NCBI RefSeq assembly: GCF_004016505.1
Contig: NZ_SACR01000003.1
Location: forward strand, 434,001-498,000
Reading direction: 5' to 3'
Length of the DNA stretch: 64,000 nt
Origin: Rubrivivax rivuli
GTDB taxonomy: Bacteria > Pseudomonadota > Gammaproteobacteria > Burkholderiales > Burkholderiaceae_C
How positions within the stretch are numbered: position 1 is the stretch's first letter; every line of letters starts with the position of its first letter. A program made the translations under genes and the position numbers. The notes beneath the pieces are model-generated. The model was not told where the DNA came from, searched no databases, and saw nothing but the letters and a program-made list of their open reading frames with translations. Of the stretch, positions 30,481 to 39,341 are shown piece by piece.

Positions 30481-31928
30481 GCGCGCCGCCCGGCCCGATG
30501 AAGAACACCGAGCTCTCGCTGCGGCGCTACCTGCTGCTGGGCATCCTGGTGCCGGTGCTGGGCTTCGTGCTGGTGGCCGGCGCGGGCCTGTACCGCGCGG
30601 CGCTGCAGGCCGCCGACCTGGCCTACGACCGCACGCTGCTGGCCACGGCCAAGATGATCGGCGAGCACCTGCAGCTGCGCGAAGGCAGCAGCGGCCTGCA
30701 GGTGCACGCCGAGGTGCCCTACAGCGCGCTGGAGGCCTTCGAGGCCGACAACCGCAGCCGGCTCTTCTACCGCGTGCTGGGGCCGCGGCAGGACACGGTC
30801 TCGGGTTTCGCCGAGATGCCGCTGCCCCGCCCCGACCGCAGCGGCCAGCCTGCGCCTTACGCCGCGCTGGTGCACTTCTACGACGAGATCTTTCAGGGCC
30901 AGCGGGTGCGCATGGCCGTGCTGCTGCAGCCGGTGGCCGGGCCGCAGGGCTACGGCATGGCCACCATCCAGGTGGCCGAGACGCTGGAGCTGCGCCACGC
31001 GCTGGCGCGCCAGCTGCTGCTCGACATGCTCGGACCGCAGGCCCTGCTGGTGCTGCTGATCGCCGGCGTGGTGGTGCTGGTGGTGCAGCGCGCCACGCGC
31101 CCGGTGCGCCAGCTCAGCCAGCAGTTGCAGGCCCGCGCCGAAACCGACCTCAGCCCCCTGCCCTCCACCGGCCTGCCGCGCGAGCTGCGCCCTGTGGTGG
31201 AAGCCAGCAACCAGCTGATGCACCGGCTCTCGCAGGTGCTGGAGCACCAGAAGCGCTTCGTGCGCGACGCCTCGCACCAGCTGCGCACGCCGCTGGCGGT
31301 GCTGAAGACGCAGCTGCAGTCGGCGCGGCGGGGCGATGTCGAGCCGCAGCAGGCCCTGCAGGAGCTGGAAGCCACGGTGGACGGCGCCACCACGCTGGCC
31401 AACCAGATGCTGGCGCTGGCCAAGGTGGAGCAGTTGCGTCAGCAGGGCCTGCGCTCGCCACTGCCGGTGCAGGCCTGGGACGAGATCGTGCGCGCGGTGG
31501 CGCTCGACGTCTCGCCGCTGATCGCCGACCGCGGGCTCGATTTCGGCCTGCACACCGAGGCCGCGCCGGTGCGCGCCCACGAGTGGGCGCTGCGGGAGCT
31601 GGTGCGCAACCTGCTGCACAACGCCGTGAAGCACAGCCCGGCCGGCGCCACGCTGGACGTGGCGCTTCAGGCCACCGGCGGCCAGGCCGTGCTGACGGTG
31701 GCCGATGCCGGTCCGGGGCTGGCGCCCGAGCGGCGCGAGCGCCTCTTCCAGCCCTTCGCGGCCGGCCTGGCGCAAGGCCCGGCGGCCGAAACCCAGGCCG
31801 GCTCGGGCCTGGGCCTGGCCATCTGCCAGGAGATCGTGGCCTCGCTGGGCGGCACGCTGGCGCTGAACAACCGGCCCGGCCGCGGCCTGGAGGCCGTGGT
31901 GCGCCTGCCGCAGGCCGCCCTGCCCTGA
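30477..31928 (+). CDS. tctE: Sensor histidine kinase (TctE-like)
   Basis: 483 residues. TM1 is about 19-42, a periplasmic sensor domain of about 140 residues follows, and TM2 is about 186-204. A HAMP-like segment precedes the phosphoacceptor His267 in RDASHQLRTPL. The catalytic domain has N box NLLHNAVKHSP, G1 DAGPGL and G2 GSGLGLAI. It probably senses the carboxylate outside the membrane and phosphorylates the regulator encoded just upstream. Met8 (30498) is an alternative start; the ATGA overlap favours the listed one. Confidence 0.93.
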   Translation: MSAPPGPMKNTELSLRRYLLLGILVPVLGFVLVAGAGLYRAALQAADLAYDRTLLATAKMIGEHLQLREGSSGLQVHAEVPYSALEAFEADNRSRLFYRVLGPRQDTVSGFAEMPLPRPDRSGQPAPYAALVHFYDEIFQGQRVRMAVLLQPVAGPQGYGMATIQVAETLELRHALARQLLLDMLGPQALLVLLIAGVVVLVVQRATRPVRQLSQQLQARAETDLSPLPSTGLPRELRPVVEASNQLMHRLSQVLEHQKRFVRDASHQLRTPLAVLKTQLQSARRGDVEPQQALQELEATVDGATTLANQMLALAKVEQLRQQGLRSPLPVQAWDEIVRAVALDVSPLIADRGLDFGLHTEAAPVRAHEWALRELVRNLLHNAVKHSPAGATLDVALQATGGQAVLTVADAGPGLAPERRERLFQPFAAGLAQGPAAETQAGSGLGLAICQEIVASLGGTLALNNRPGRGLEAVVRLPQAALP

Positions 31929-31946
31929 GGCACCGCTGCCCTGACA

Positions 31947-32387
31947 ATGCCGGCCATGCCCGAGAAGCCGCCCCTGGAACGCCTGCGCCTGGACAAGTGG
32001 CTGTGGGCGGCCCGCCTCTACAAGACCCGCGCCCAGGCCGCCGAGGAAGCCGGCCTCGGCCGCATCAGCGTCAACGGGCAGCCGGCCAAGCCGGCGCGTG
32101 AGCTCAAGCCGGGCGATCTGCTCACCCTTCGTCAGGGCCCGGTGCTGCGCGAGCTGCAGGTGCTGGGGCTGAGCGCCGTGCGCGGCCCGGCGCCGGTGGC
32201 GCAGGCCCTCTATGCCGAAACGCCGCAGAGCGTGGCCGCCCGCGAGGCGGCCGCCGCCCGTCGCCGCATGGGCGTGGAGCCGGCCGATACCCTGGCCCAC
32301 GGCCGCCCCACCAAGCGCGACCGCCGGCAGATCGCCGACTGGCAGCGCTGGAGCGTGAGCCTGGACGAGGGCCCCAGCCGCTCCTGA
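31947..32387 (+). CDS. hslR: Hsp15-like S4-domain RNA-binding protein
   Basis: 146 residues. The S4 domain is RLDKWLWAARLYKTRAQAAEEAGLGRISVNGQPAKPARELKPGDLLTL in the first half, and the tail is basic (GRPTKRDRRQIADWQRW), as in Hsp15. In E. coli Hsp15 binds 50S subunits carrying a stalled nascent chain and is heat-induced. Its position just before grpE-dnaK-dnaJ fits. Start either at 31947 or at the Met three codons later (31956). Confidence 0.92.
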   Translation: MPAMPEKPPLERLRLDKWLWAARLYKTRAQAAEEAGLGRISVNGQPAKPARELKPGDLLTLRQGPVLRELQVLGLSAVRGPAPVAQALYAETPQSVAAREAAAARRRMGVEPADTLAHGRPTKRDRRQIADWQRWSVSLDEGPSRS

Positions 32388-32464
32388 GCCCCCAACGGGG
32401 CCCTGCGGGGCCGTGGCGCTGGCCTTCCGCTGCGCCCATCCCGTACTTCACCGCAGGCCGGGGT

Positions 32465-32491
32465 CTTGAAACCCCGGCGGCCATCCCCACT
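32465..32491 (+). promoter_or_regulatory. Sigma-32 heat-shock promoter for grpE
   Basis: CTTGAAA (32465-32471), a 13-nt spacer and CCCCACT (32485-32491) match the RpoH consensus CTTGAAA-N13-15-CCCCATNT. The -35 lies in the loop of a perfect 7-bp inverted repeat, CCGGGGT/ACCCCGG (32458-32464 and 32471-32477). Confidence 0.85.
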
Positions 32492-32517
32492 GTCTACGCA
32501 GGCTTTCTTTCCACACC

Positions 32518-33063
32518 ATGAACGAGACACCGAACCCCGCCGCCCACCCCGATGCCGCCGCCGCGGCCGCGCCTGAGACCCAGGCCGCCGCGCCCGCCCC
32601 GGCCCCGACGCTGGAAGAGCAGCTCGCCGCCCTGCAGGCCAAGCTGACCGAGGCCAACGACAGCTTCCTGCGCGCCAAGGCCGAGGCCGAGAACACGCGC
32701 CGCCGTGCCGAGGAAGAGGTGAGCAAGGCGCGCAAGTTCGCCGTCGAGGCCTTTGCCGAGAGCCTGCTGCCGGTGAAGGACAGCCTGGAAGCGGCCCTGG
32801 CCATCCAGAACGCCACCAACGAACAGCTGCTGGAAGGCACCAACGCCACGCTGCGCCAGCTGAGCGCGGCGCTGGAGCGCAACAAGGTGCTGGCCATCAA
32901 CCCGCCGGCCGGCACCAAGTTCGACCCCCACCAGCACCAGGCCATCAGCGTGGTGCCGGCCGAGCAAGACGCCAACACGGTGGTGACGGTGCTGCAGCGC
33001 GGCTACCTGATCGCCGACCGCGTGCTGCGCCCGGCGCTGGTGACCGTGGCCGCGCCGAAGTAA
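32518..33063 (+). CDS. grpE: Nucleotide exchange factor GrpE
   Basis: 181 residues. The N-terminus is Ala/Pro-rich, a long coiled coil follows ([48 protein letters not shown]), then the beta domain with the signature [46 protein letters not shown]. It drives ADP release from DnaK. It sits behind a sigma-32 promoter and 89 bp before dnaK. Confidence 0.97.
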   Translation: MNETPNPAAHPDAAAAAAPETQAAAPAPAPTLEEQLAALQAKLTEANDSFLRAKAEAENTRRRAEEEVSKARKFAVEAFAESLLPVKDSLEAALAIQNATNEQLLEGTNATLRQLSAALERNKVLAINPPAGTKFDPHQHQAISVVPAEQDANTVVTVLQRGYLIADRVLRPALVTVAAPK

Positions 33064-33084
33064 GCGAATCCACAAGCCGGCCCC

Positions 33085-33112
33085 CTTGAAAGCCGGCGAG
33101 TTATCCACAACT
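33085..33112 (+). promoter_or_regulatory. Sigma-32-type promoter for dnaK
   Basis: CTTGAAA (33085-33091), a 13-nt spacer and CCACAACT (33105-33112) form an RpoH-like promoter in the grpE-dnaK gap, giving dnaK its own heat-shock start besides read-through from grpE. The -10 overlaps a DnaA-box match. Confidence 0.65.
33101..33109 (+). promoter_or_regulatory. Match to the DnaA box consensus
   Basis: TTATCCACA is an exact match to the strict DnaA box. It sits within a small inverted repeat, GAGTT/AACTC (33098-33102 and 33109-33113). A single box here is not an origin. Whether DnaA binds, or the match reflects the -10 sequence, is open. Confidence 0.35.
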
Positions 33113-33152
33113 CCAGAACAACCGAATTCCACTCTCTACGGAGCCAAAGACC

Positions 33153-35108
<1,956 letters not shown>

Positions 35109-35113
35109 TGGCC

Positions 35114-35135
35114 CGTCAGGCCTGCGGGCCTGACG
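35114..35135. terminator. Hairpin after dnaK
   Basis: CGTCAGGC (35114-35121) and GCCTGACG (35128-35135) form a perfect 8-bp stem with a 6-nt loop, 5 nt after the dnaK stop. No U tract follows, so it could be an RNA-stabilising 3' hairpin rather than a terminator. Confidence 0.5.
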
Positions 35136-35145
35136 ACCTGCCGCG

Positions 35146-35193
35146 CCGCGTTCGAGCGCCGGGCTACCGCCCGGCCCTCCACGCGGCGGTTTT
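35146..35193 (+). terminator. Partial terminator/attenuator between dnaK and dnaJ
   Basis: A nested hairpin: CCGGGC/GCCCGG (35159-35164, 35169-35174) inside CCGCGT/ACGCGG (35146-35151, 35181-35186), followed by TTTT (35190-35193). The short U run suggests partial termination, lowering dnaJ expression relative to dnaK. Confidence 0.5.
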
Positions 35194-35217
35194 GCTTCCA
35201 CACCGCTGAGAACCTCG

Positions 35218-36351
35218 ATGGCAAAGCGCGATTTCTACGACGTGCTGGGCGTTCCCAAGAACGCCAGCGACGACGACATCAAGAAGGCCTACCGCCGCCT
35301 GGCGGCCAAGCACCACCCCGACCGCCACCAGGGCGACGAGGCCAAGGCCGCGGAGGAGAAATTCAAGGAGGCCAAGGAGGCCTACGAGATGCTCTCCGAC
35401 CCGCAGAAGCGGGCGGCCTACGACCAGCACGGCCACGCCGGCGTCGACCCCAGCATGGGCGGCCGTGGCGGGCCCGAGGGTTTCGGCGGCTTCGCCGAAG
35501 CCTTCGGCGACATCTTCGGCGACATCTTCGGCGGCGGCGGCCGGCGCGGCGGCGGGGGCCAGCAGGTCTACCGCGGCAACGACCTCAGCTACGCGATGGA
35601 GATCACGCTGGAGGAAGCCGCCTTCGGCAAGGAGACGCAGATCCGCGTGCCCAGCTGGGACACCTGCGACACCTGCAAGGGCAGCGGCGCCAAGCCGGGC
35701 ACCAGCGCCAAGACCTGCACCACCTGCAACGGCGCCGGCACGGTGCACATGCGCCAGGGCTTCTTCAGCATCCAGCAGACCTGCCCGCATTGCCAGGGCA
35801 GCGGCAAGATCATTCCCGAGCCCTGCACCACCTGCAACGGCCAGGGCAAGATCAAGAAGCAGAAGACGCTGGAGGTGAAGATTCCCGCCGGCATCAACGA
35901 GGGCATGCGCATCCGCAGCGCCGGCAATGGCGAGCCCGGCACCAACGGCGGCCCGGCGGGCGACCTCTACATCGAGATCCGCGTCAAGCAGCACGAGATC
36001 TTCGAACGCGACGGCGACGATCTGCACTGCACCGTGCCCGTGGGCCTGACGACGGCGGCCCTGGGCGGCACCATCGAAGTGCCGGGCCTGGCCGGCAAGG
36101 CAGAGATCGAACTGCCCGAGGGCACCCAGCACGGCAAGACCTTCCGCCTGCGCGGCAAGGGCATCAAGGGCCTGCGCAGCAGCTACCCGGGCGACCTGTA
36201 CTGCCACGTCAGCGTCGAGACACCGGTCAAGCTGACCGAGCACCAACGCAAGCTGCTGAAGGAACTGGACGACAGCTTCAAGAAGAGCGGCGACCGCCAT
36301 TCGCCCAACTCGAAGAGCTGGACCGACAAGGTCAAGGACCTCTTCAAGTGA
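35218..36351 (+). CDS. dnaJ: Co-chaperone DnaJ (Hsp40)
   Basis: 377 residues with every classical part. The J domain has HPD at 33-35, a Gly/Phe-rich linker follows ([19 protein letters not shown]), and four zinc repeats are [24 protein letters not shown] and CTTCNGQG. C-terminal substrate-binding domains close it. It stimulates DnaK ATPase and delivers clients. It lies 109 bp after dnaK. Confidence 0.98.
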   Translation: MAKRDFYDVLGVPKNASDDDIKKAYRRLAAKHHPDRHQGDEAKAAEEKFKEAKEAYEMLSDPQKRAAYDQHGHAGVDPSMGGRGGPEGFGGFAEAFGDIFGDIFGGGGRRGGGGQQVYRGNDLSYAMEITLEEAAFGKETQIRVPSWDTCDTCKGSGAKPGTSAKTCTTCNGAGTVHMRQGFFSIQQTCPHCQGSGKIIPEPCTTCNGQGKIKKQKTLEVKIPAGINEGMRIRSAGNGEPGTNGGPAGDLYIEIRVKQHEIFERDGDDLHCTVPVGLTTAALGGTIEVPGLAGKAEIELPEGTQHGKTFRLRGKGIKGLRSSYPGDLYCHVSVETPVKLTEHQRKLLKELDDSFKKSGDRHSPNSKSWTDKVKDLFK

Positions 36352-36395
36352 ACCCGGCCCGGCCGACACGCCGGGCCCCAGCCTTCAGTTCGGAG

Positions 36396-36455
36396 GCCGC
36401 AGCGCCGATACCCAGGGGATGCCGTGTACTGCCCCCTGGATCCCGGCGCTGCGGC
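36396..36455 (+). terminator. Long hairpin after dnaJ / leader of the next gene
   Basis: GCCGCAGCGCCG (36396-36407) pairs perfectly with CGGCGCTGCGGC (36444-36455), and inside it CCAGGGG (36412-36418) pairs with CCCCTGG (36433-36439). This is a strong 12+7-bp hairpin 44 nt after the dnaJ stop. It lacks a U run and lies only 19 nt before the next start codon, so it may act as terminator, leader structure or both. Confidence 0.55.
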
Positions 36456-36474
36456 GCCTTCGGAGTGAAGCGCC

Positions 36475-38148
36475 ATGATCGACCGCGACATCCACCTCGC
36501 GCGCGCCCTGCTCGTCGAGGGCAACCCGCTGCTGCGCAGCGTGGCCTCTTCGCAGCTGCGCGACACCGGCGTGGGGCATGTCACGGCCATCAACCGCGTG
36601 AAGGACGCGCGGCTGCTGCTGGAGCGCGAGAAGTTCGACATCGTGCTGTGCAACCGCGAGTTCGAGGACAGCGACTACTCGGGCCAGGACCTGCTGGACG
36701 AGCTGCGGCGCGAGAAGCTGCTGCCGCACAGCACGGTCTTCCTGATGGTCACCTCGCAGGCCAGCTACCACCACGTGGTGGAGGCGGCGGAATCGGCGCT
36801 GGACGGCTTTCTCATCCGCCCCTACACCGCCGCCGCGCTGGGCAGCAAGCTGCTGGAGGCGCGCAACCGCAAGCGTGAACTGGGCAGTGTGCTGAAGGCG
36901 CTGGACGCCGGTGAGTCCCAGGTCGCCCTGGTGCACGCCGTCAAGCGCTTCCAGGAAAAACAGCCCTACTGGACCTACTGCGGGCGCTTGGCCGCCGAAC
37001 TGATGATGGGCCTGCAGCGGCCCGAAGACGCCAAGACACTGTTCGAGCACCTGGTCAAGGTCAAGCCCAACGCCACCTGGGCGCACCTGGGTGTGGCGCG
37101 CGCGCAGTCGACCTTGGGCGATGCCGCCGCGGCGCGCCGCACCGTGCAGGCCGCGCTGGCGCAAGACCCTGGCTCGGCCGACGCGCACGACCTGATGGGC
37201 CGGCTGCTGGTGGAGCAGTGCGACTTCGAGGCCGCACTCGGCGAGTACCGTGCGGCTGCCGAGCTGACACCCGGCTGCCTGCTGCGCAACCAGCATGCCG
37301 GCGCCCTGGCCTTCTACCAGGGCGAGGCCGAAGAGGCCTTGAAGTTCCTGGAGCGCACGCTGGGCATGGGGGCGCAGAGCAAGCTCTTCGATCCCTTGAG
37401 CCTGCTGCTGATCGCGATGCTGCGCTTCGACCGCGGCGACGCCACGCAGGTGGCCGCGATGCGCGAACAGCTGCGCCGCCACCGCGCACGCCAGCCCGAA
37501 TCCACCCGGCTCGCGCGCTTCGAGAAAGCCGCCGAGGCGCTGACCGGGATGCTGAGCCCCCAGCCCGAGAACACCCTGCCCTTGCTGCGCGAGTTCCTGG
37601 CCGCTGCTGGCGAAGACGACTTCGACCTGGAGGCCGCCAACATCGCCTTGTCGCTGTGGGAGCGCGTGCCCGGCAACGTGCGCCCGGCCGCCGACCACGA
37701 GGCCCTGGTGGAGCGCGTCTCGCTGCGCTTCTGCGTCAGCAAGGCCGTGGGCGAGGTGCTGTGCGCCGCGGCCCGGCGCAGCGAAGTGGCCGTGCCCATC
37801 GTGCGGCGCTGCCAGGCGCAGCTGCTGGCGACCACCGAGCAGGCCATGGAAAAGGCCATGAAGGGCGAGCCCGCCCAGGCCGTGCAGATGCTGCTGGAAC
37901 AGGGCGAGCAGACGCTCAACGCCAAGCTGCTGGAGATGGCGGCGCTGCTGGCCCGCAAGCACGCCGCCGTGCTGCCCGATGCCGCGGCCCTGGCCGCACG
38001 CGCCAGCGAGCTGGTGCGCCGCACCGGGCTCTCGGGCGGGCACATCGCCGGCATCCAGCGCTCGGGCCGCTCGCCCGGCGGGCTGCAGCTGCGCGGCAAC
38101 ACGCCGCAGGAAGCGCCCCCGCTGGTGGCGAGCGACGCCGCGGTCTGA
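36475..38148 (+). CDS. Pseudo-receiver protein with TPR repeats
   Basis: 557 residues. Residues 8-125 have the receiver fold (ALLVEGNPLLRSVASSQL..., FDIVLC, FLMVTSQAS, GFLIRPYT), but the phosphoacceptor position is Asn60 (LCNREF), the acidic pocket is reduced to Glu15, and the conserved Lys is Arg115. Phosphorylation in the normal way is therefore unlikely. Residues about 155-480 are alpha-helical TPR-like repeats (e.g. ATWAHLGVARAQSTLGDAAAARRTVQAALAQDPG). The C-terminus is Gly/Pro-rich. It probably acts as a protein-interaction scaffold. GGAG (36462-36465) is the ribosome site. The stop abuts that of the convergent radical SAM gene. Confidence 0.88.
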   Translation: MIDRDIHLARALLVEGNPLLRSVASSQLRDTGVGHVTAINRVKDARLLLEREKFDIVLCNREFEDSDYSGQDLLDELRREKLLPHSTVFLMVTSQASYHHVVEAAESALDGFLIRPYTAAALGSKLLEARNRKRELGSVLKALDAGESQVALVHAVKRFQEKQPYWTYCGRLAAELMMGLQRPEDAKTLFEHLVKVKPNATWAHLGVARAQSTLGDAAAARRTVQAALAQDPGSADAHDLMGRLLVEQCDFEAALGEYRAAAELTPGCLLRNQHAGALAFYQGEAEEALKFLERTLGMGAQSKLFDPLSLLLIAMLRFDRGDATQVAAMREQLRRHRARQPESTRLARFEKAAEALTGMLSPQPENTLPLLREFLAAAGEDDFDLEAANIALSLWERVPGNVRPAADHEALVERVSLRFCVSKAVGEVLCAAARRSEVAVPIVRRCQAQLLATTEQAMEKAMKGEPAQAVQMLLEQGEQTLNAKLLEMAALLARKHAAVLPDAAALAARASELVRRTGLSGGHIAGIQRSGRSPGGLQLRGNTPQEAPPLVASDAAV

Positions 38149-39282
38149 TCAGAACAACTGACCCTGCCCTGCCCAGGCTGCCGGCCGGCGGAAGCGGCTG
38201 AGATCGAGTTCCACCCGCCTGCGGCTCAGGCCCAGGCGCTGGCAGGCCTTGTGCAAGCGCTGGCGCAGCAGCTCGGCCCACAGGCCCTGCCCCGTCATGC
38301 GCGTGCCGAAGCGGGCGTCGTTGTCCTTGCCGCCGCGCATCTCGCGCACGCGGGCCATGATGCGTGCGGCGCGCTCGGGCACGTGCTGCTCCAGCCACTG
38401 CTGGAACAGCGGGTTCACCTCCCAGGGCAGGCGCAGCACGATGCTGAAGGCCGAGCTGGCGCCGGCATCGCGCGCGGCCTGCAGCACCTTCTCGAGCTCG
38501 GGCTCGTTCAGAAAGGGAATGACCGGCGACACACTCACGCCCACCGGGATGCCGGCGCGCGCCAGGGTTTCGATGGTGCGCAGCCTACGGTGCGGCGCCG
38601 CGGCGCGCGGCTCAAGCGCGCGGGCCAGCGCCGGGTCGAGCGTGGTGAGGGACACGTACACGGCCGCTAGCCGCTGCGCCGCCATGGGCCCGATGAGGTC
38701 GATGTCGCGCTCGATGAGGCTGCTCTTGGTGATGACGGAGAACGGGTGCTGCGCCTCGGACAGCACCTCGATCAGCGAGCGTGTGATGCGCAGCCGGCGC
38801 TCGGCCGGCTGGTAGGCGTCGGTGACCGAGCCGATGTTGAGCTGGCCCGGCGTGTAGCCACGCGCCGAGAGCGCCTCGCGCAGCTTCTCGGCGGCGTTGA
38901 CCTTGGCGACGATGCGCGTCTCGAAGTCGAGCCCCGGCGAGAGGTTCAGGTAGCTGTGGCTGGGCCGCGCGTAGCAGTAGATGCAGCCGTGTTCACACCC
39001 GCGGTAGGGGTTGATGGAGAGGTCGAAGCCGATGTCGGGCGAATCGTTGCCCGAGAGGATGCCGCGCACGTTCTCCTCGATCAGCTGCGTGGCCGGCGCC
39101 AGGGTCTCTGCCTGCGCGGCCTGCTGCAGCGTGCCCCAGCCGTCGTCGAAATCGCTGCGGTTCTCGCTGCTGAAGCGGTGCTCCATCGCCCAGGCGGTGC
39201 CGCGGCCCTTCTGCACACCGGCGTCGGCGTGGCGGGGCACGAACATCAGGGTGGCGGCGGGGGGTGTGGGGCTGGCGGGCAT
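38149..39282 (-). CDS. PA0069-type radical SAM protein, SplB-like
   Basis: 377 residues. The [4Fe-4S]/SAM motif CxxxCxxC is Cys96, Cys100, Cys103 in NPYRGCEHGCIYCYARPSH, followed by features shared with spore photoproduct lyase-like enzymes (IGSVTDAYQPAERRLRITRSLIEVL, VITKSSLIERDIDL, PVIPFLNEPELEKVL). The role in non-sporulating bacteria is unproven; DNA repair is suggested by family and by the LexA box. The ATG at 39282 lies inside that box and would give a leaderless mRNA; Met13 (39246) is the alternative. Neither has a convincing ribosome site. Confidence 0.88.
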   Translation of the reverse strand: MPASPTPPAATLMFVPRHADAGVQKGRGTAWAMEHRFSSENRSDFDDGWGTLQQAAQAETLAPATQLIEENVRGILSGNDSPDIGFDLSINPYRGCEHGCIYCYARPSHSYLNLSPGLDFETRIVAKVNAAEKLREALSARGYTPGQLNIGSVTDAYQPAERRLRITRSLIEVLSEAQHPFSVITKSSLIERDIDLIGPMAAQRLAAVYVSLTTLDPALARALEPRAAAPHRRLRTIETLARAGIPVGVSVSPVIPFLNEPELEKVLQAARDAGASSAFSIVLRLPWEVNPLFQQWLEQHVPERAARIMARVREMRGGKDNDARFGTRMTGQGLWAELLRQRLHKACQRLGLSRRRVELDLSRFRRPAAWAGQGQLF

Positions 39283-39302
39283 ACTGTCAATTTATACAGT
39301 AT
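39281..39302. promoter_or_regulatory. LexA (SOS) box over the start codon
   Basis: ATACTGT-N8-ACAGTAT is a full match to the CTGT-N8-ACAG operator with perfectly symmetric flanks. On the minus strand it covers the presumed -10 TAAATT (39294-39289), 17 nt from -35 TTGCCA (39317-39312), and touches the ATG (39282-39280) of the radical SAM gene. The gene to the other side reads toward it, so only the radical SAM gene can be the target. Confidence 0.85.
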
Positions 39303-39321
39303 GCGTTCCCTTGGCAAGTAC

Positions 39322-39340
39322 CCGGCCCGCGCCGGGCCGG
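39322..39340. terminator. Hairpin at the end of the flagellar operon
   Basis: CCGGCCCG (39322-39329) and CGGGCCGG (39333-39340) form a perfect 8-bp stem with a 3-nt loop, 1 nt after the chemoreceptor stop on the minus strand. No U run follows. It probably marks the 3' end of the flhB-to-chemoreceptor transcript. Confidence 0.5.
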
Positions 39341-39341
39341 C

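Noticed and set aside
32385..32430. Third copy of the 76-bp repeat after hslR
   Set aside because: GAGCCCCCAA overlaps the hslR stop exactly as copy A overlaps its gene's stop, but the match ends after 10 nt. That is too short to claim, though worth including in a repeat search.
33101..33109. Replication origin
   Set aside because: Only one DnaA box is visible, with no cluster, no A/T-rich unwinding element and no dnaA/dnaN nearby.
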